The notes beneath the pieces were generated by a model. It was given only the letters and a program-made list of their open reading frames with translations, searched no databases and was not told where the DNA came from. Both the position numbers and the translations under genes were made by a program. A DNA stretch of 64,000 bases from Dryomyza anilis (Eukaryota > Arthropoda > Insecta > Diptera > Dryomyzidae): NCBI GenBank assembly GCA_951804985.1, contig OX638130.1, forward strand, positions 2,880,501-2,944,500, written 5' to 3'. The stretch's first letter is position 1. Each line of letters begins with the position of its first letter. Shown here in pieces: positions 47,601-58,593 of the stretch.

Positions 47601-48539
47601 GTAAATTTAGTGCTAATATCTTCTTTACACAATATTAATTTTTTTCCTATTTTTAAATTACATTTTTTTTATTAATATTATATAATTATAAACATAAACT
47701 TTTATTTTTTTACACATATTTGATTTATACCTAATAATTTTATTTCCATCTATTGTTCCTATTTTGAGTTCAGTACTTTTCGGATGAATTGGAAATTTCA
47801 CAAACAGCCACTATCTGGTATTAACAGTACTTAAACAAATTCTTCCACCAAAAAGAATTTTAGAACTATCTGAAAAGTATTAATGTGAGTGCTACTGAGT
47901 GCTAAAAGTAGGCAGCGTTCTTATTTAATTGTGATATCGTAATGCCAAACATACATATAATCAAAATAATGCTGTTATTTTTAAATTCCTTGTCAACCAG
48001 TAACAATCACGAATAACCAAATACATATAATGAAAGCACATTTTATTGACGTTGGGTGTGTTAAATAGCGGAAATATCAAACATACATATATTAATATCT
48101 GATGAAAAATATTTGTTTCTACAGAAACATTAATATAGTAAATTCATGTAAATCCACGATTAAAGCAATTTATGTTTAAATATCGTATAATAATATTGCA
48201 ATCTGAACAAAATAATAATGGAATTCAATTATAATGTAATTAGATATTACTCCCAATATTTATATGGTGATTTCGAATTACGTTATAATTACATTCAAGT
48301 ATATTCAAACAAATCTTTTCTATCCGTGTATACCATACAAATTCGTTGTTTTCGATTTTTAGTGAAATTTCTACGTACAAAAATACACAATTATTATTTT
48401 TTTTTTTTTTGAAAATATGAACACATTTTGCACATTTGCTATATTTAGGGAAAATTAACATTTATACAAAACCCAAACCAGAAATTTAAACCCGTAACCG
48501 AGACGCAAGGAAAAATCAAAATCGTAACCAGTTCAGTAG
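47601..48539. other. AT-rich unique DNA
   Basis: No ORF, repeat or element can be supported. ORFs on opposite strands at 48,218-48,461 overlap and are AT-driven. Confidence 0.4.
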
Positions 48540-49110
48540 GATTTTATAAAGATTTATATATAATTATATACGATTTTAGTATGATTTAATTATCATTTTA
48601 ATACGTTTTCAGTAAAATGTTAGTTCAATTTCAATTTGAATTCAGTACGAAATCAGTAAATTTTCGTTTTCAGAACGATTTGAAGACTATTTAAGAATAA
48701 TTTTCGTTTTATCTATTTTAACTATAATTTCAATTCGTTTGAAATCAGCAAGTTTTCGAATTCAGTACGATTTGAATACTATTAAAGAACAATTTTAGTT
48801 TGATTTAAGTTCGATTTTAACGCAATTTCTAAATAATTTTATAATATTTTTTAACTTTTTATAATTCGTTCAAATTTCTTTCAATTTCAATTTGATTTCA
48901 GTTCAATTTCAGTTCGATTTCAGAAGATTTTAATTTCTATTGTTGATGTTGCAGTCGCGTGTGTTCGAACTTGAACCTTTCAGCTCGAACTCCAACGCAC
49001 TAACTGCAGACCTACGAACGCTACATGTTTAGTACGATATAATTTTTATTTTTGGTTTTTATTTTATAATGATTTTAGTTCAATGTCAGTACGCATTAAA
49101 TACAATTTTA
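48540..49110. repeat. Degenerate TTCAGTACGATTT / CAATTTCAATTCG repeat, split by a SINE relic
   Basis: Words such as TTTCAGTTCGATTT, GAATTCAGTACGATTTGAA and TTTTAGTACGA recur at irregular 25-40-bp intervals from 48,540 to 48,930 and again at 49,030-49,110. The SINE-derived piece lies between. Confidence 0.55.
48925..49023 (-). mobile_element. Decayed SINE fragment (tRNA-like head)
   Basis: On the minus strand TAGTGCGTTGGAGTTCGAGC-TGAAAGG-TTCAAG followed by CAACATCAACAATAGAAA aligns to the SINE head and the start of its body (TTAGTGCGTTGGACTGCGAG, GAAAGGTCCCCGGTTCAAG, AACAACATCTTTTCATAGAAA). It is strongly diverged, hence older than the four clear copies. Confidence 0.6.
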
Positions 49111-50084
49111 ATTCGTGCTATTTAAAGAATAATAAAACAAAATACGTAAAATTATAAAAATATAAATTCAATAATATAAAAATCAGATTTAATGATGGGT
49201 GATATCAATGCCAATAATGCGAATTTAATAAACAAAAAAATTATGCAAATTTCACGGAAACAAAAATCTTTCAAGAATGCTCTACTCACATGACCTCATT
49301 GAGCACCCTGAGAGACTGAGCACAAAATTAATTGATTATCGTCCACAAAGTTACGTCCTTGCATGTGGATGTGATGCGCCTAGTTATTAACATAATTCCA
49401 TATGTTAACTAAATAAAACACGAATTAAATCAACTACAAAATTACATATGAAAATGAACGACACAGAATGAAGCGCCCGACCAAAGAAGGTAATGGATGT
49501 GAATGCAAATAGCGACTGAAGTAAAATGGAAATAAAAAAAGATAAATGTGCCACTGTGCAGCAGACAGACGGGCAGACTTAATAACGTGTCGTCTTTCAC
49601 AGTTTGTGATTTTTTTTATTATTGACTTTTATACACTGTAGACGGCAAACCACACAGAGAACCACCGTGCCAACAAATTAATTTTTAAATTTCTTTTTTT
49701 ATATTATTTTTTCATAATTAATAAAAAAAGAAGGTACCTTTTATTATTTTTATATGAAGTAATAATAAAAAATATAAAAAATTATGTAAGCAATATTTTT
49801 TTTTTAATTTTAGTAACGAATAGTATTGCAGTTCGTTTTAGAGTGATAAAAATGCAAGTGAATTAAAAAATGAGTTGACTGAAAAGCAGCGCGTGCGAAT
49901 TTTCATTATGCGGACGGATTCATGAAAAATGTGCTCAAGCGGCAAAATTAGTCGTTTTGTAGAGAATTCGATACAGTAATTTTGATATGGCGCAAAAATG
50001 TAAAACGAATATTTAAAAAGGTTTCTTGTTACTAAATGAAAAAATTAATATAAAGCTATTAAATCTCGCTATAAAAAATATAAG
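49111..50084. other. Unique DNA with mildly G+C-richer segments
   Basis: The segments 49,270-49,660 and 49,850-49,970 are less AT-rich and non-repetitive. There is a short CAGACAGACGGGCAGAC stretch at 49,561. No gene supported. Confidence 0.35.
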
Positions 50085-51450
50085 GAAAAATTAAATTTTA
50101 AGTAAAAAATTAAATTTTTAGTGAAAAACACAATTTTTATTGAGAAAATCAATTTTTAATGAAAATTACAATTTTGAGTGAAAAATACAATTCTTAAAGA
50201 AAACTTAAATTTTTAGTGAAAAATTGAATTTTTAGTGAAAAATTAATTTTAAGTGAAAAATTGAATTTTTAGTTAAAAATCAATTTTAAGTGAAAAATCA
50301 ATTTTAAGTGAAAAATTGAATTTATAGAGAAAAATTAAATTTTTAGTGAAAATTTAAATTTTTAGTGAAAAATTCAATTAAAATTTAAAATTTTATTGAA
50401 AAAATTTAATTTTTAGTGAAAATTTAAATTTTTAGAGATAAACTGAATTTTTAGTGAAAAATTGGATTTTTAGTGAAAAATTTAATTTTCAGTGAAAAAT
50501 TAAATTTTTAGAGAAAAATTGAATTTTTAATGATAAATTAAATTTTTAGAGATAAACTGAATTTTTAGTGAAAAATTGAATTTTCAGTGAAAAATTGAAT
50601 TTTTAGTCAAAAATTGAATTTTTAGTGAAAAATTGAATTTTTAGTCAAAAATTGAATTTTTAGTGAAAAATTGAATTTTTAGTGAAAAATTGAATTTTTA
50701 GTGAAAAATTGAATTTTTAGTGAAAAATTGAATTTTTAGTGAAAAATTGAATTTTTAGTGAAAAATTGAATTTTTAGTGAAAAATTAAATTTTTAGTGAA
50801 AAAATGAATTTTTAGTGAAAAATTGAATTTTTGGTGAAAAATTGAATTTTTAGTGAAAATTTGAATTTTTAGTGAAAAATTGAATTTTTAGTGAAAAATT
50901 GAATTTTTAGTGAAAAATTGAATTTTTAGTGAAAAATTGAATTTTTAGTGAAAAATTGAATTTTTAGTGAAAAATTGAATTTTTAGTGAAAAATTGAATT
51001 TTTAGTGAAAAATTGAATTTTTAGTGAAAAATTGAATTTTTAGTGAAAAATTGAATTTTAGTGAAAAATTGAATTTAAGTGAAAAATTGAATTTTTAGTG
51101 AAAAATTGAATTTTTAGTGAAAAATTGAATTTTTAGTGAAAAATTGAATTTTAGTGAAAAATTTAATTTTATTGAAAAATTGAATTTTTAGTGAAACTTT
51201 GAATTTTTAGTGAAAAATTGAATTCTCAGTGAAAAATTGAATTTTTAGTGAAAAATTAAATTTTAAGTTTAAAATTCAATGTTAATTAAAAATTTAATTT
51301 TTAACGAATTATTAAATTTTTAGTAAACAATTAAATTTTAATTTAAAAATTCGTATTCGTGAAAAATTAAAAGTTTAATGAAAATTCAAATTTTAATGAA
51401 AATTCAAATTTTTAGTGAAAAATTTAATTTTTAATATAAAATTTAACTTT
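50085..51450 (-). repeat. 19-bp palindromic minisatellite, locus 5, reverse orientation
   Basis: About 70 copies of AAAAATTGAATTTTTAGTG, the reverse complement of the unit at 5.1 kb, with a uniform core at 50,620-51,050 and decayed edges. Confidence 0.95.
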
Positions 51451-51770
51451 TACCCAGTGTAATCTATAATTTGTGATTTAATTTGTTCTCTTCAGTTATT
51501 ATTTTTGATTGTCATCCAGAGAGTAGGAAACATATATTATTCAGAATATAGGCAAGAAAACACCCACAGCCATCAGAGGCGACACCAAAGCAGCATCTCC
51601 GGTAACTTTAAGTGGGCCGGGAAAACATACGCCTTCGTCTCGTACGCAGCCAGGCACACAAATCAGACAGGTTACGCGCCTGCGTCAGCGTGTACTACGC
51701 ACGCGTCGGTATGCATATTGAACTGGGTACCCGAAGTGACGTGACGTGGTATTAATCTTTGCAAAAAAAA
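51451..51770. other. G+C-rich island next to the minisatellite
   Basis: 51,500-51,755 is one of the most G+C-rich stretches of the window. It is open for 79 codons on the plus strand, but without an ATG at the start. It includes AGTGACGTGACGTGG (two overlapping CRE-like TGACGTG words at 51,736-51,748) and a possible CCG|GTAACT donor at 51,601. It may be an exon or promoter; the evidence is insufficient. Confidence 0.25.
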
Positions 51771-53637
51771 CCTTAGCCACAAGAGATGATCATCATAATA
51801 CCACCAGACGAAACGGCAGAGGAAACTTTACGTCAAGGTGAACTACTATATGAATGGTTTATAAATTCGTGGAATAAATTATGATACACAAAATCAATTA
51901 AATAGTTTTGTGTGAGTCGTTCTAAATAAAGCAATAAATTAAACTTAAATGAAGTATTATGTATACTAGGGAATGTAAAAAACCTATATTTGAAATCATG
52001 TAATTAAAAATTTAACTTTTTTCAAATGTAAAGATTTTCATAATACCAAAAATGACCTATTACAAATTACGACCAGTTTGTGAGTCAAAGTTTTGTCAAA
52101 AGTCACATAAAATATAAAAGAATAAAAAAAAAACTTAATCAAGGACATGCAAGTGTGTCAGACAGAGCACAGTTTCCGTGCAAATATGAGTCACAACCTC
52201 TTTATGTTTTGTATAGTATTTCCCGGTCTTTTTTTATACAAGAAACACCCTCTATTTTGGCAAAATTAGCAATCAAATTTCGCGATAATATAAACATGTT
52301 TTACGCTATGCTGATTTTGTACAAAAAGCCTTAGACTTAGAGGGTCTGCTTTGAATAAAAGCAAATGCTTTTAAGGGGGTTAATTAATGCCAAACACCAG
52401 CTGAAAACAATACAAAATTAGAACCAAATACGAAGAAATAAACAAAACAATAAATTCGGCGGTGGCGGTTGCTGAAAATGCAATCACAATAATAATAATA
52501 ACAACGCCGCATGTGCTGTCAAATATTTGGGAAGCTGTCAAAATAAGGGTGGCTGCTAAAGGCAGCCCCTTTAGAGGATGATGCGCTCTTTGGCTGCAAG
52601 AGAGCGCGAGAGTTTTTATTTTTTTGTAATGAGTAGCAATGTAAATTTGACAAATTACTAAGAGAGCGGCCGCTGAAAATGACATTTAAGTAAATTCAAA
52701 AATTACTCTAAAATAAAGTATTTTCTATCACTTTTTTTTATGAAATTTATATAATTCTCATGTTGTTTAACCAGTTTACTGAATTTTCCATAGTTCATAA
52801 AACTTCTAAGGTCTATGTTACATGCAATCCCAATAGGCAACATATTGTTACAACATAGCATTATTGATTTTTCCCGTACATCTTGCAACGCACGTTTCTA
52901 GATTATGCCCGCAAAATATGCTACAACCCTTAGCATTTTGACTTTTAGTCAATAGTCGTAAAAATGTGCCTGATTTTTTTGTAATACCTAGTAGAGCTGA
53001 TAGTAATAATAATAATACTGTTGGTAGCAAAATTTTGTGGTGGCTTGCAATTAATTGCATTGAACTTGAAAAGATTTAAAAAGGTTACAGATGTTGCCAT
53101 GCTGCTTGCAGCTATGTGAGGTCAAGGTACTATGATTTTAGGGGTGCCTTATGGCACCCATTGTGCTGTTAGAGAGGGTTTTGTAAAGAGTGAATGTTGT
53201 AAAACTATTTACGAAAGAGAAGAACTTTGAGATTTTAAAAGTACGATTTCTTGACAATCTAAAAATATGGTTTTTTAAATATATTTTTTAGGAAGCTGTT
53301 AAATTGAAATTTTTATAAAATAAAAATATGTTTTATATATAAAGTGTGTTAATATATAATCGGGCATGTTCTGAAATTCACATTCAAAGATTTGACAATA
53401 CAAATCCAATGGAATGTCTTCCACAGAACTTAAACGTATTGAATTCGAATGATATACGTTTATTTTGTATTAAAATATTGAATTCTTAAACAGACAAATA
53501 ATACGAATTTGGAATATGTCGATTATAATGATTGAAATATGTACAAGATTTTGAAATATGAAAGAATTAAAAAGGTTGTATGTAGAATTTTGAATATAAT
53601 GAAAATATTATTTAAGAATTAGTATTATTTAAACTGT
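51771..53637. other. Unique DNA, no gene supported
   Basis: A G+C-richer block at 52,440-52,690 carries the hairpin GCGCTCTT...AAGAGAGCGC (52,583-52,607) and several minus-strand ORFs without support. The rest is AT-rich. Confidence 0.35.
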
Positions 53638-53943
53638 AGCCGCGGTAGCTCAGTGGTTAGTGCGTTGGACTGCGAGCCAAAAGGTCCCCGGTTCAAGCCC
53701 GGACTGGGGCTAACAACATCTTTTCATAGAAACATTTTTCTATACCGCGCTACCTCTCGGCAGTAAATGGCAAACCTATGAGACTAAAACATTGCCTATG
53801 AAAAAGCTCTCACCCGCCGTTCGGATTCGGCAATAAATTGTAGGTCCCACCACTTTGAGTACTAATATAACACGCACAGCTCAAAATGGTGAGAGAGCTC
53901 GGCCTAAGTTCTTATAGGACTGTAGTGCCAAACTATTATTATT
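53638..53943 (+). mobile_element. tRNA-derived SINE, full length, copy D
   Basis: Starts AGCCGCGGTAGCTCAGTGG. The B box is GGTTCAAGCCCGG, and the body runs through CACCCGCCGTTCGGATTCGG and TGAGAGAGCTCGGCCTAAG to an ATTATTATT tail at 53,935. Highly similar to copies A and B. Clear target-site duplications were not resolved in the AT-rich flanks. Confidence 0.9.
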
Positions 53944-54926
53944 TTTATTTATTTTAACTATTATTATTCATTTTTATTATATTATTTAAATATTATGAAA
54001 ATTCCTTAAACAATTAAGTATCGCCAAACAAATACTATTAAATAGTCGAGTATTCGTCGAGTCGACTGTTCTATATATTTTTTATAGTCAAAATTGTGTC
54101 ATAAATTAGAAAAGTGTACCAAATATTATCATGTTTTAGAAATTCACTGATAAATGTATATTCTTGAACTCAGTAACATTTTTCAAAACGACTTTTATTA
54201 ATAAAACATGCCCGAACAATTTTATTGGCTAGTACAAGAATTTTCATAGGACTTTATTTTCAATAGTCAAAGACGTGACAGTATGTAGGAACAGCTGCCC
54301 CAATACTTTTTGGAAATATGCCTTCAATTTCTTAAGTCATATATTATGTAGAATTATTAATTTCAGAACAATTTAATCGATATTGATCGGCTGAACAAAA
54401 ATATGATTATGACTATGATTAATTACTATGATTTTCCAAAAGATTGTACCAGAAATTAGAAGAATAGTGGTGACAAATTAATCAATACAATGATTGATGA
54501 TAGTCAGAACAATATTTAATAAGCTTGATAGTAATACAATAATTTGGGAGTTTCATTTTAATTTTATTTAATACTAACATTTTATAAAACTAAGTATGTT
54601 CTCAAATTAGTAAAGCAATTCCGATAGTTTTCCTTTTAATAAGAAATATTTAGGGTTTTAACCTATTCCTTCTGAGGAGCAAATGAAGTGCTCTAACTAT
54701 TTACTTTACAGTTTCCCGATGGAGTATTGGACCATGGAGTATTATTCCCATATAATTATCATAAAAATTATTTGAGCATGTTGCTCTTGTAATTGGTCGG
54801 TCTGTGACAAGGAGAAAATACAATGTTTATTTTCTGAACATGGAACTAGAATAATTTCTATTACCTAGTAGGAATTTACCCTTTTCACTAGTAGAAATGT
54901 AGTATGGTCTAGAAATTATTATTATA
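53944..54926. other. AT-rich unique DNA
   Basis: No ORF, repeat array or element end can be supported. Confidence 0.45.
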
Positions 54927-55590
54927 CCCTACACTAAGAGTGAAAGGGTATATTCAGTTTGGTACGCCGTTTGTAACACCCAGAAAGAAGCATCTCCGGT
55001 ATGGAAAAGTATATATATTCTTGATCAGCATGACCTCCTGAGTCGATAGCGATGTCCGTCTGTCTGTCCGTCCATCTGTCTGTCCGTCTGTCTGTCTGTT
55101 GAAATCCCTACTACTTTTAGAATTGAAGAGCTAGATAAATGAAACTTATAACTTAGATTACTAATATACCTACGCTATATGTGCGAAAATTGGCGAGATC
55201 GGTCCATTGTGACCTATGATCCGACCACTTATGTTCAAATACTTCATATAAAATGTACATATAAAGATCAATTTTTATGTATACGTGCTTAGGTAAACTT
55301 TTTTGGTCAAATATATATTGACATTATGCACAAATACATGATAATAATGTTTTCTGGCGAAAAGACTTGTGGTTCACAAAAAAAAAATCGAAATTCGGTA
55401 CACCTACCCATTTGTAAATATGGGTATCAAATGAATGAAAATTCTTCAGCGATTGAATGTTTGTAGTTATTTTCATGATTCGTATACTCTGGTGACCTAT
55501 ATATCACTTTGAATGGTAACCACACATATGTGTAGGGTATTTATAGTCGGCTTAGACCGACTATAATTTTGATAATCCTAACTATCACTA
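54927..55590 (+). mobile_element. mini-me/DINE-1-like element, near-complete young copy
   Basis: It begins TTATACCCTACACTAAGAG. It carries TATATATATTCTTGATCAGCA, a (GTCY)n tract at 55,050-55,105, the long spacer shared with the 11.8-12.6-kb copy, GTGTAGGGTATT, and the terminal hairpin ATAGTCGGCTTAGACCGACTAT (55,540-55,561). Similarity to the nested copy at 11.8 kb is high throughout, pointing to recent spread of this subfamily. Confidence 0.78.
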
Positions 55591-56559
55591 CTACTAACTG
55601 TGAAATCTATTCCCTACGATTTTGTGGTAATTATCATCACTCGTGCCCAAGCCAGGATTCGAACCCTAGACCTTCAGACTTTCATATGTGGACCTTCACC
55701 TCTGGACCTTTACCTCTGGACACAGAGGCCCTATTAGGGAAGATGTAAAAGTACAAATACAATGATCAATTTACCATCATGATCATACCACAATTTCTGT
55801 TAGCGAAAAGGGTCAATTTCTACTAAGGAGAATAGGAAATTAAATAAAAATAAAGACTTAAATTTTAAACTTTTCACAAATATCATTTTAAAAAAGTTTT
55901 TTTCTCGATCTTTTGGGATGTAGCAAATTATTTTCCAGCATCATCCACTTTTAATGCTATTTTATGGGTATTTTTTGTTTAGGTTAAAAAAATAAAAATA
56001 AAGAGTATATGAAATTTCACTTTTGGTAAAAAACTACATTAACATAATTATTTTTTTCAATTTTCTTTAAATACTTTTGTATGGAACAATGAAAGGGACA
56101 TTTGTATATGATGCCATCTTTATTCGTAAAATCTAGTGGGATGTAAAAATCATGTCAAAGATCCAAAAATTCAGTTAAATTGAGATTCGAGTGAGGACTT
56201 TAATTGAATCTATTACGTTAGTTTCTTGCTATAGTTGTGTTAAGCATTTTACATTATTGCCACAATCATAAAAACATGATTCTCTTTGAGTTGACAGTTT
56301 AGGTATCTTGGATTGAGCAGCTCTAACCTGAAGTTAATCTTACTCAGTGTCCCATGATAGTTTTTATCAAATAGGAGCAATTTTTAGCTCAAAATTTTGC
56401 GTTTTGGTAGAGATAACAGCAAAGGCATTAAAACGAAATTAATTCGAATTTAATTTGCCAATATTTTTTCTGATATTTTACAAATAAATGCATTTTTGAA
56501 TAGAACATAGACTTACCTCTTATTATGAACTGTTGTTATCCAATATTTATCTTAGATTA
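55591..56559 (-). other. Unique DNA with a possible second tRNA-derived relic (about 55,625-55,740)
   Basis: On the minus strand AGGGTTCGAATCCTGGCTTGGGC contains a perfect pol III B-box core (GGTTCGAATCC). Upstream of it, CCAGAGGTAAAGGTCCAGAGG forms a short direct repeat, and no intact tRNA fold is possible. It differs from the main SINE. The rest of the interval is AT-rich with nothing recognised. Confidence 0.3.
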
Positions 56560-57690
56560 TTTCCACTTTAAATTCTGCTACATTAAACGCAGAGAGTACT
56601 GCTGCAGAGAGCGCACAAAAAACACGCCCTGCACCTTGGCAAATTTTCACTTTTCACTGACGTCTATGGATATTGCGCGAGATTTAAACACACAAATTTA
56701 AAAGCAATTTTCTTTTCGCACAAAATATGCATTTAAATACATACACAAAAATTCGTATAAAATTTTATATTTTAAAAAAATCTTATTTTCCGGCACTATT
56801 TTTTCCAAATCTACAAAGACTACATGCAAAATAACGCAATGAAAACAGCACAACACACACGACTCCAACGTACGATTTTGACGGTAAAGCACCCGATAAA
56901 AAAACAGACTGGAACAAATGGGAGAAAACAAACGAGATTTTTTTTCGCTTTTTCACTTCCTCAATTTACAAATAAGGGAATTTCTGCAAAACGACAACAA
57001 CAATAAACGCGATAATAAGACGTTGCTGCTCCCGAATAAACCGTAAATAAAACACGCGAGCGAACAGTCGACGGCACAACTAAACAGCACGACCAACACA
57101 CGACAAGGTAGCGAAAGAACTGAGCTCTGAAGTCGTCGTCGCACAACAACAAGGGATTCAAGTGGGAAGCAGTCGCAAAACTGAAGTCGTCGACAGCATT
57201 AGTGACAACAACAACAACACCAGCATGGCAATGTCTCCCATTCAACCACCAAAAAACAACAGCAAATTACAACAAAAAGTACTACAGAACTGTAACAGAG
57301 CAAGAATGAGGTGGAGAGCAACAACAACAATAATCATCAGTAGGTCTCAGCGCCGCTATGTGTGTTGATCATTTTTGTTTGGGAGGGAGTTGTAGGAGAT
57401 GCGCACGCAGAACAGCAGCCCAGTGAGACCGGCATCTGGTGACGCTCTTTTACTCTCTTCGATGGAGCACACGTAGAGTAGTATGATAGAGTGCACATAA
57501 AATGACTGCAAAACACTACAGGGAATGCCTCAATCAATGTTTGAAACACCCAGTATTTTGGGGTTATATTTTTGGAGCACTGAGAGAGAGAGAGAGAGAG
57601 AGCGTGCGAGAAATTGTGCACTTAATAAGAGTGCTATTGCAGTAATGTAGAGTACTGCGCTGAGAGGAATAGCGGCGCAGTAACAGTGGG
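56560..57690 (+). promoter_or_regulatory. Putative promoter / untranslated first-exon region
   Basis: A long block of raised G+C content, with CAA/AAC-rich plus-strand stretches (57,133-57,145; 57,207-57,222; 57,321-57,332) typical of the sense strand of fly 5' leaders. It also has a (GA)n tract at 57,582-57,602 (GAGA-factor type) and Inr-like words. Possible donors include ACAAG|GTAGCG (57,109) and ATCA|GTAGGT (57,340). A short ORF starts at 57,225 (ATGGCAATG). It lies 0.8-1.9 kb upstream of the large gene, whose start codon is preceded by a good branch point and acceptor (TTCTAAT...TTAAG at 58,489-58,508), so it may supply that gene's leader exon. An independent divergent gene is the alternative. 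Confidence 0.35.
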
Positions 57691-58524
57691 TCTAGTTTGG
57701 AACTTTTGAAATATTTATAAAATTTTTATAAAATTTATTCAAAGAGTAAATAATATATGACATTTTTTTAAAATTACCTCAGAATTAGCCTGAAACTTAA
57801 ATTTTATTACGACTTCTTTAGAAAGTTTTTATCTGAAAATAAATATCGAACTATACATTAAAATATACTCCAGTATAAAATAGTCTATAGATATATTAAA
57901 AATATTTAAATAACTGAAATAATATACTATTTATTTTATAAGGTATATGTACAATAGCGGGTCGATTGTTCACCGATCTAGGTTATTTTCAATACTAAAT
58001 ATACTTAGTATGCAAGAAATCTAATATATAAGTTTCATTGATATATCACTTCTTGTTTGCTAGTAATCGTGATTTCAACTGATAGTAAAACGGACAGACA
58101 GATATCGCAAAATAGAGAATAGGTGATACTGATTCAAAATATTTACTGATCACATCTTCTTCTTGGTGTTACAAACGGATGACAAAAGAACGAAATAAAC
58201 GAAATTAAAAAATATTTTACAATTTATCTTAAAAGAATATATTTTATAATAGTATTTATTTTTTACATAATATATGAATATGTACATCAAAGCTCAAGTA
58301 GATCCATTGTAGGACATTAAGGTTTCTCTCAGTACTCTGAGTTTTTTTTTATTGAAATTGACTTTTCCCACTCTCAAATATATTTCATACCAACTGAAGA
58401 TCATTACTTCGTTTAGCTTATACATGTTCAGTTGTCTATAGTCCTATAACAGTTATTTTTTTTTTACAACCCATGTTAAAAAATATGTTCTAATATTGTC
58501 TTATTAAGTATTATCAAAGATAAA
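57691..58524 (-). mobile_element. Upstream region of the large gene, with a mini-me-like relic (about 57,955-58,195)
   Basis: TCTAATATATAAGTTTCATTGATAT, CGTGATTTCAACTGATAG, CGGACAGACAGATATCGCAAAATAGAG and TTCTTCTTGGTGTTACAAACGG align in order with the minus-strand mini-me-like copies. Between it and the ATG at 58,525 there is an Inr-like TCAGTT (58,428-58,433) and an acceptor-like TTCTAAT...TTAAG (58,489-58,508). So the 5' leader either starts locally or is spliced from the 57-kb region. Confidence 0.5.
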
Positions 58525-58593
58525 ATGTCCTACAGTGAACCTTGGCGTATAATATTAATATATACCATATATGTTTGTATATTTTTAAATGCG
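58525..58593 (+). CDS. Exon 1: start codon and signal peptide
   Basis: ATG in a good insect context (AAAATG), then MSYSEPWR followed by a hydrophobic core (IILIYTIYVCIFLNA). It ends at GCG|GCAAGT, a strong match to the GC-type donor consensus. Only this junction joins exon 2 in the correct frame; the nearby GT (58,598) would give phase 1 and an early stop. The intron 58,594-58,644 is 51 nt and ends TTATAG. Confidence 0.65.

Noticed and set aside
53638..53710. Possible functional tRNA gene
   Set aside because: Has A and B boxes but imperfect cloverleaf pairing, and continues into a repeated 3' body shared by other copies; it is a SINE head.
1..56500. LTR retrotransposon or LINE coding remnants
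   Set aside because: I found no reverse transcriptase, integrase or gag-like motif in any frame, and no long direct terminal repeats.
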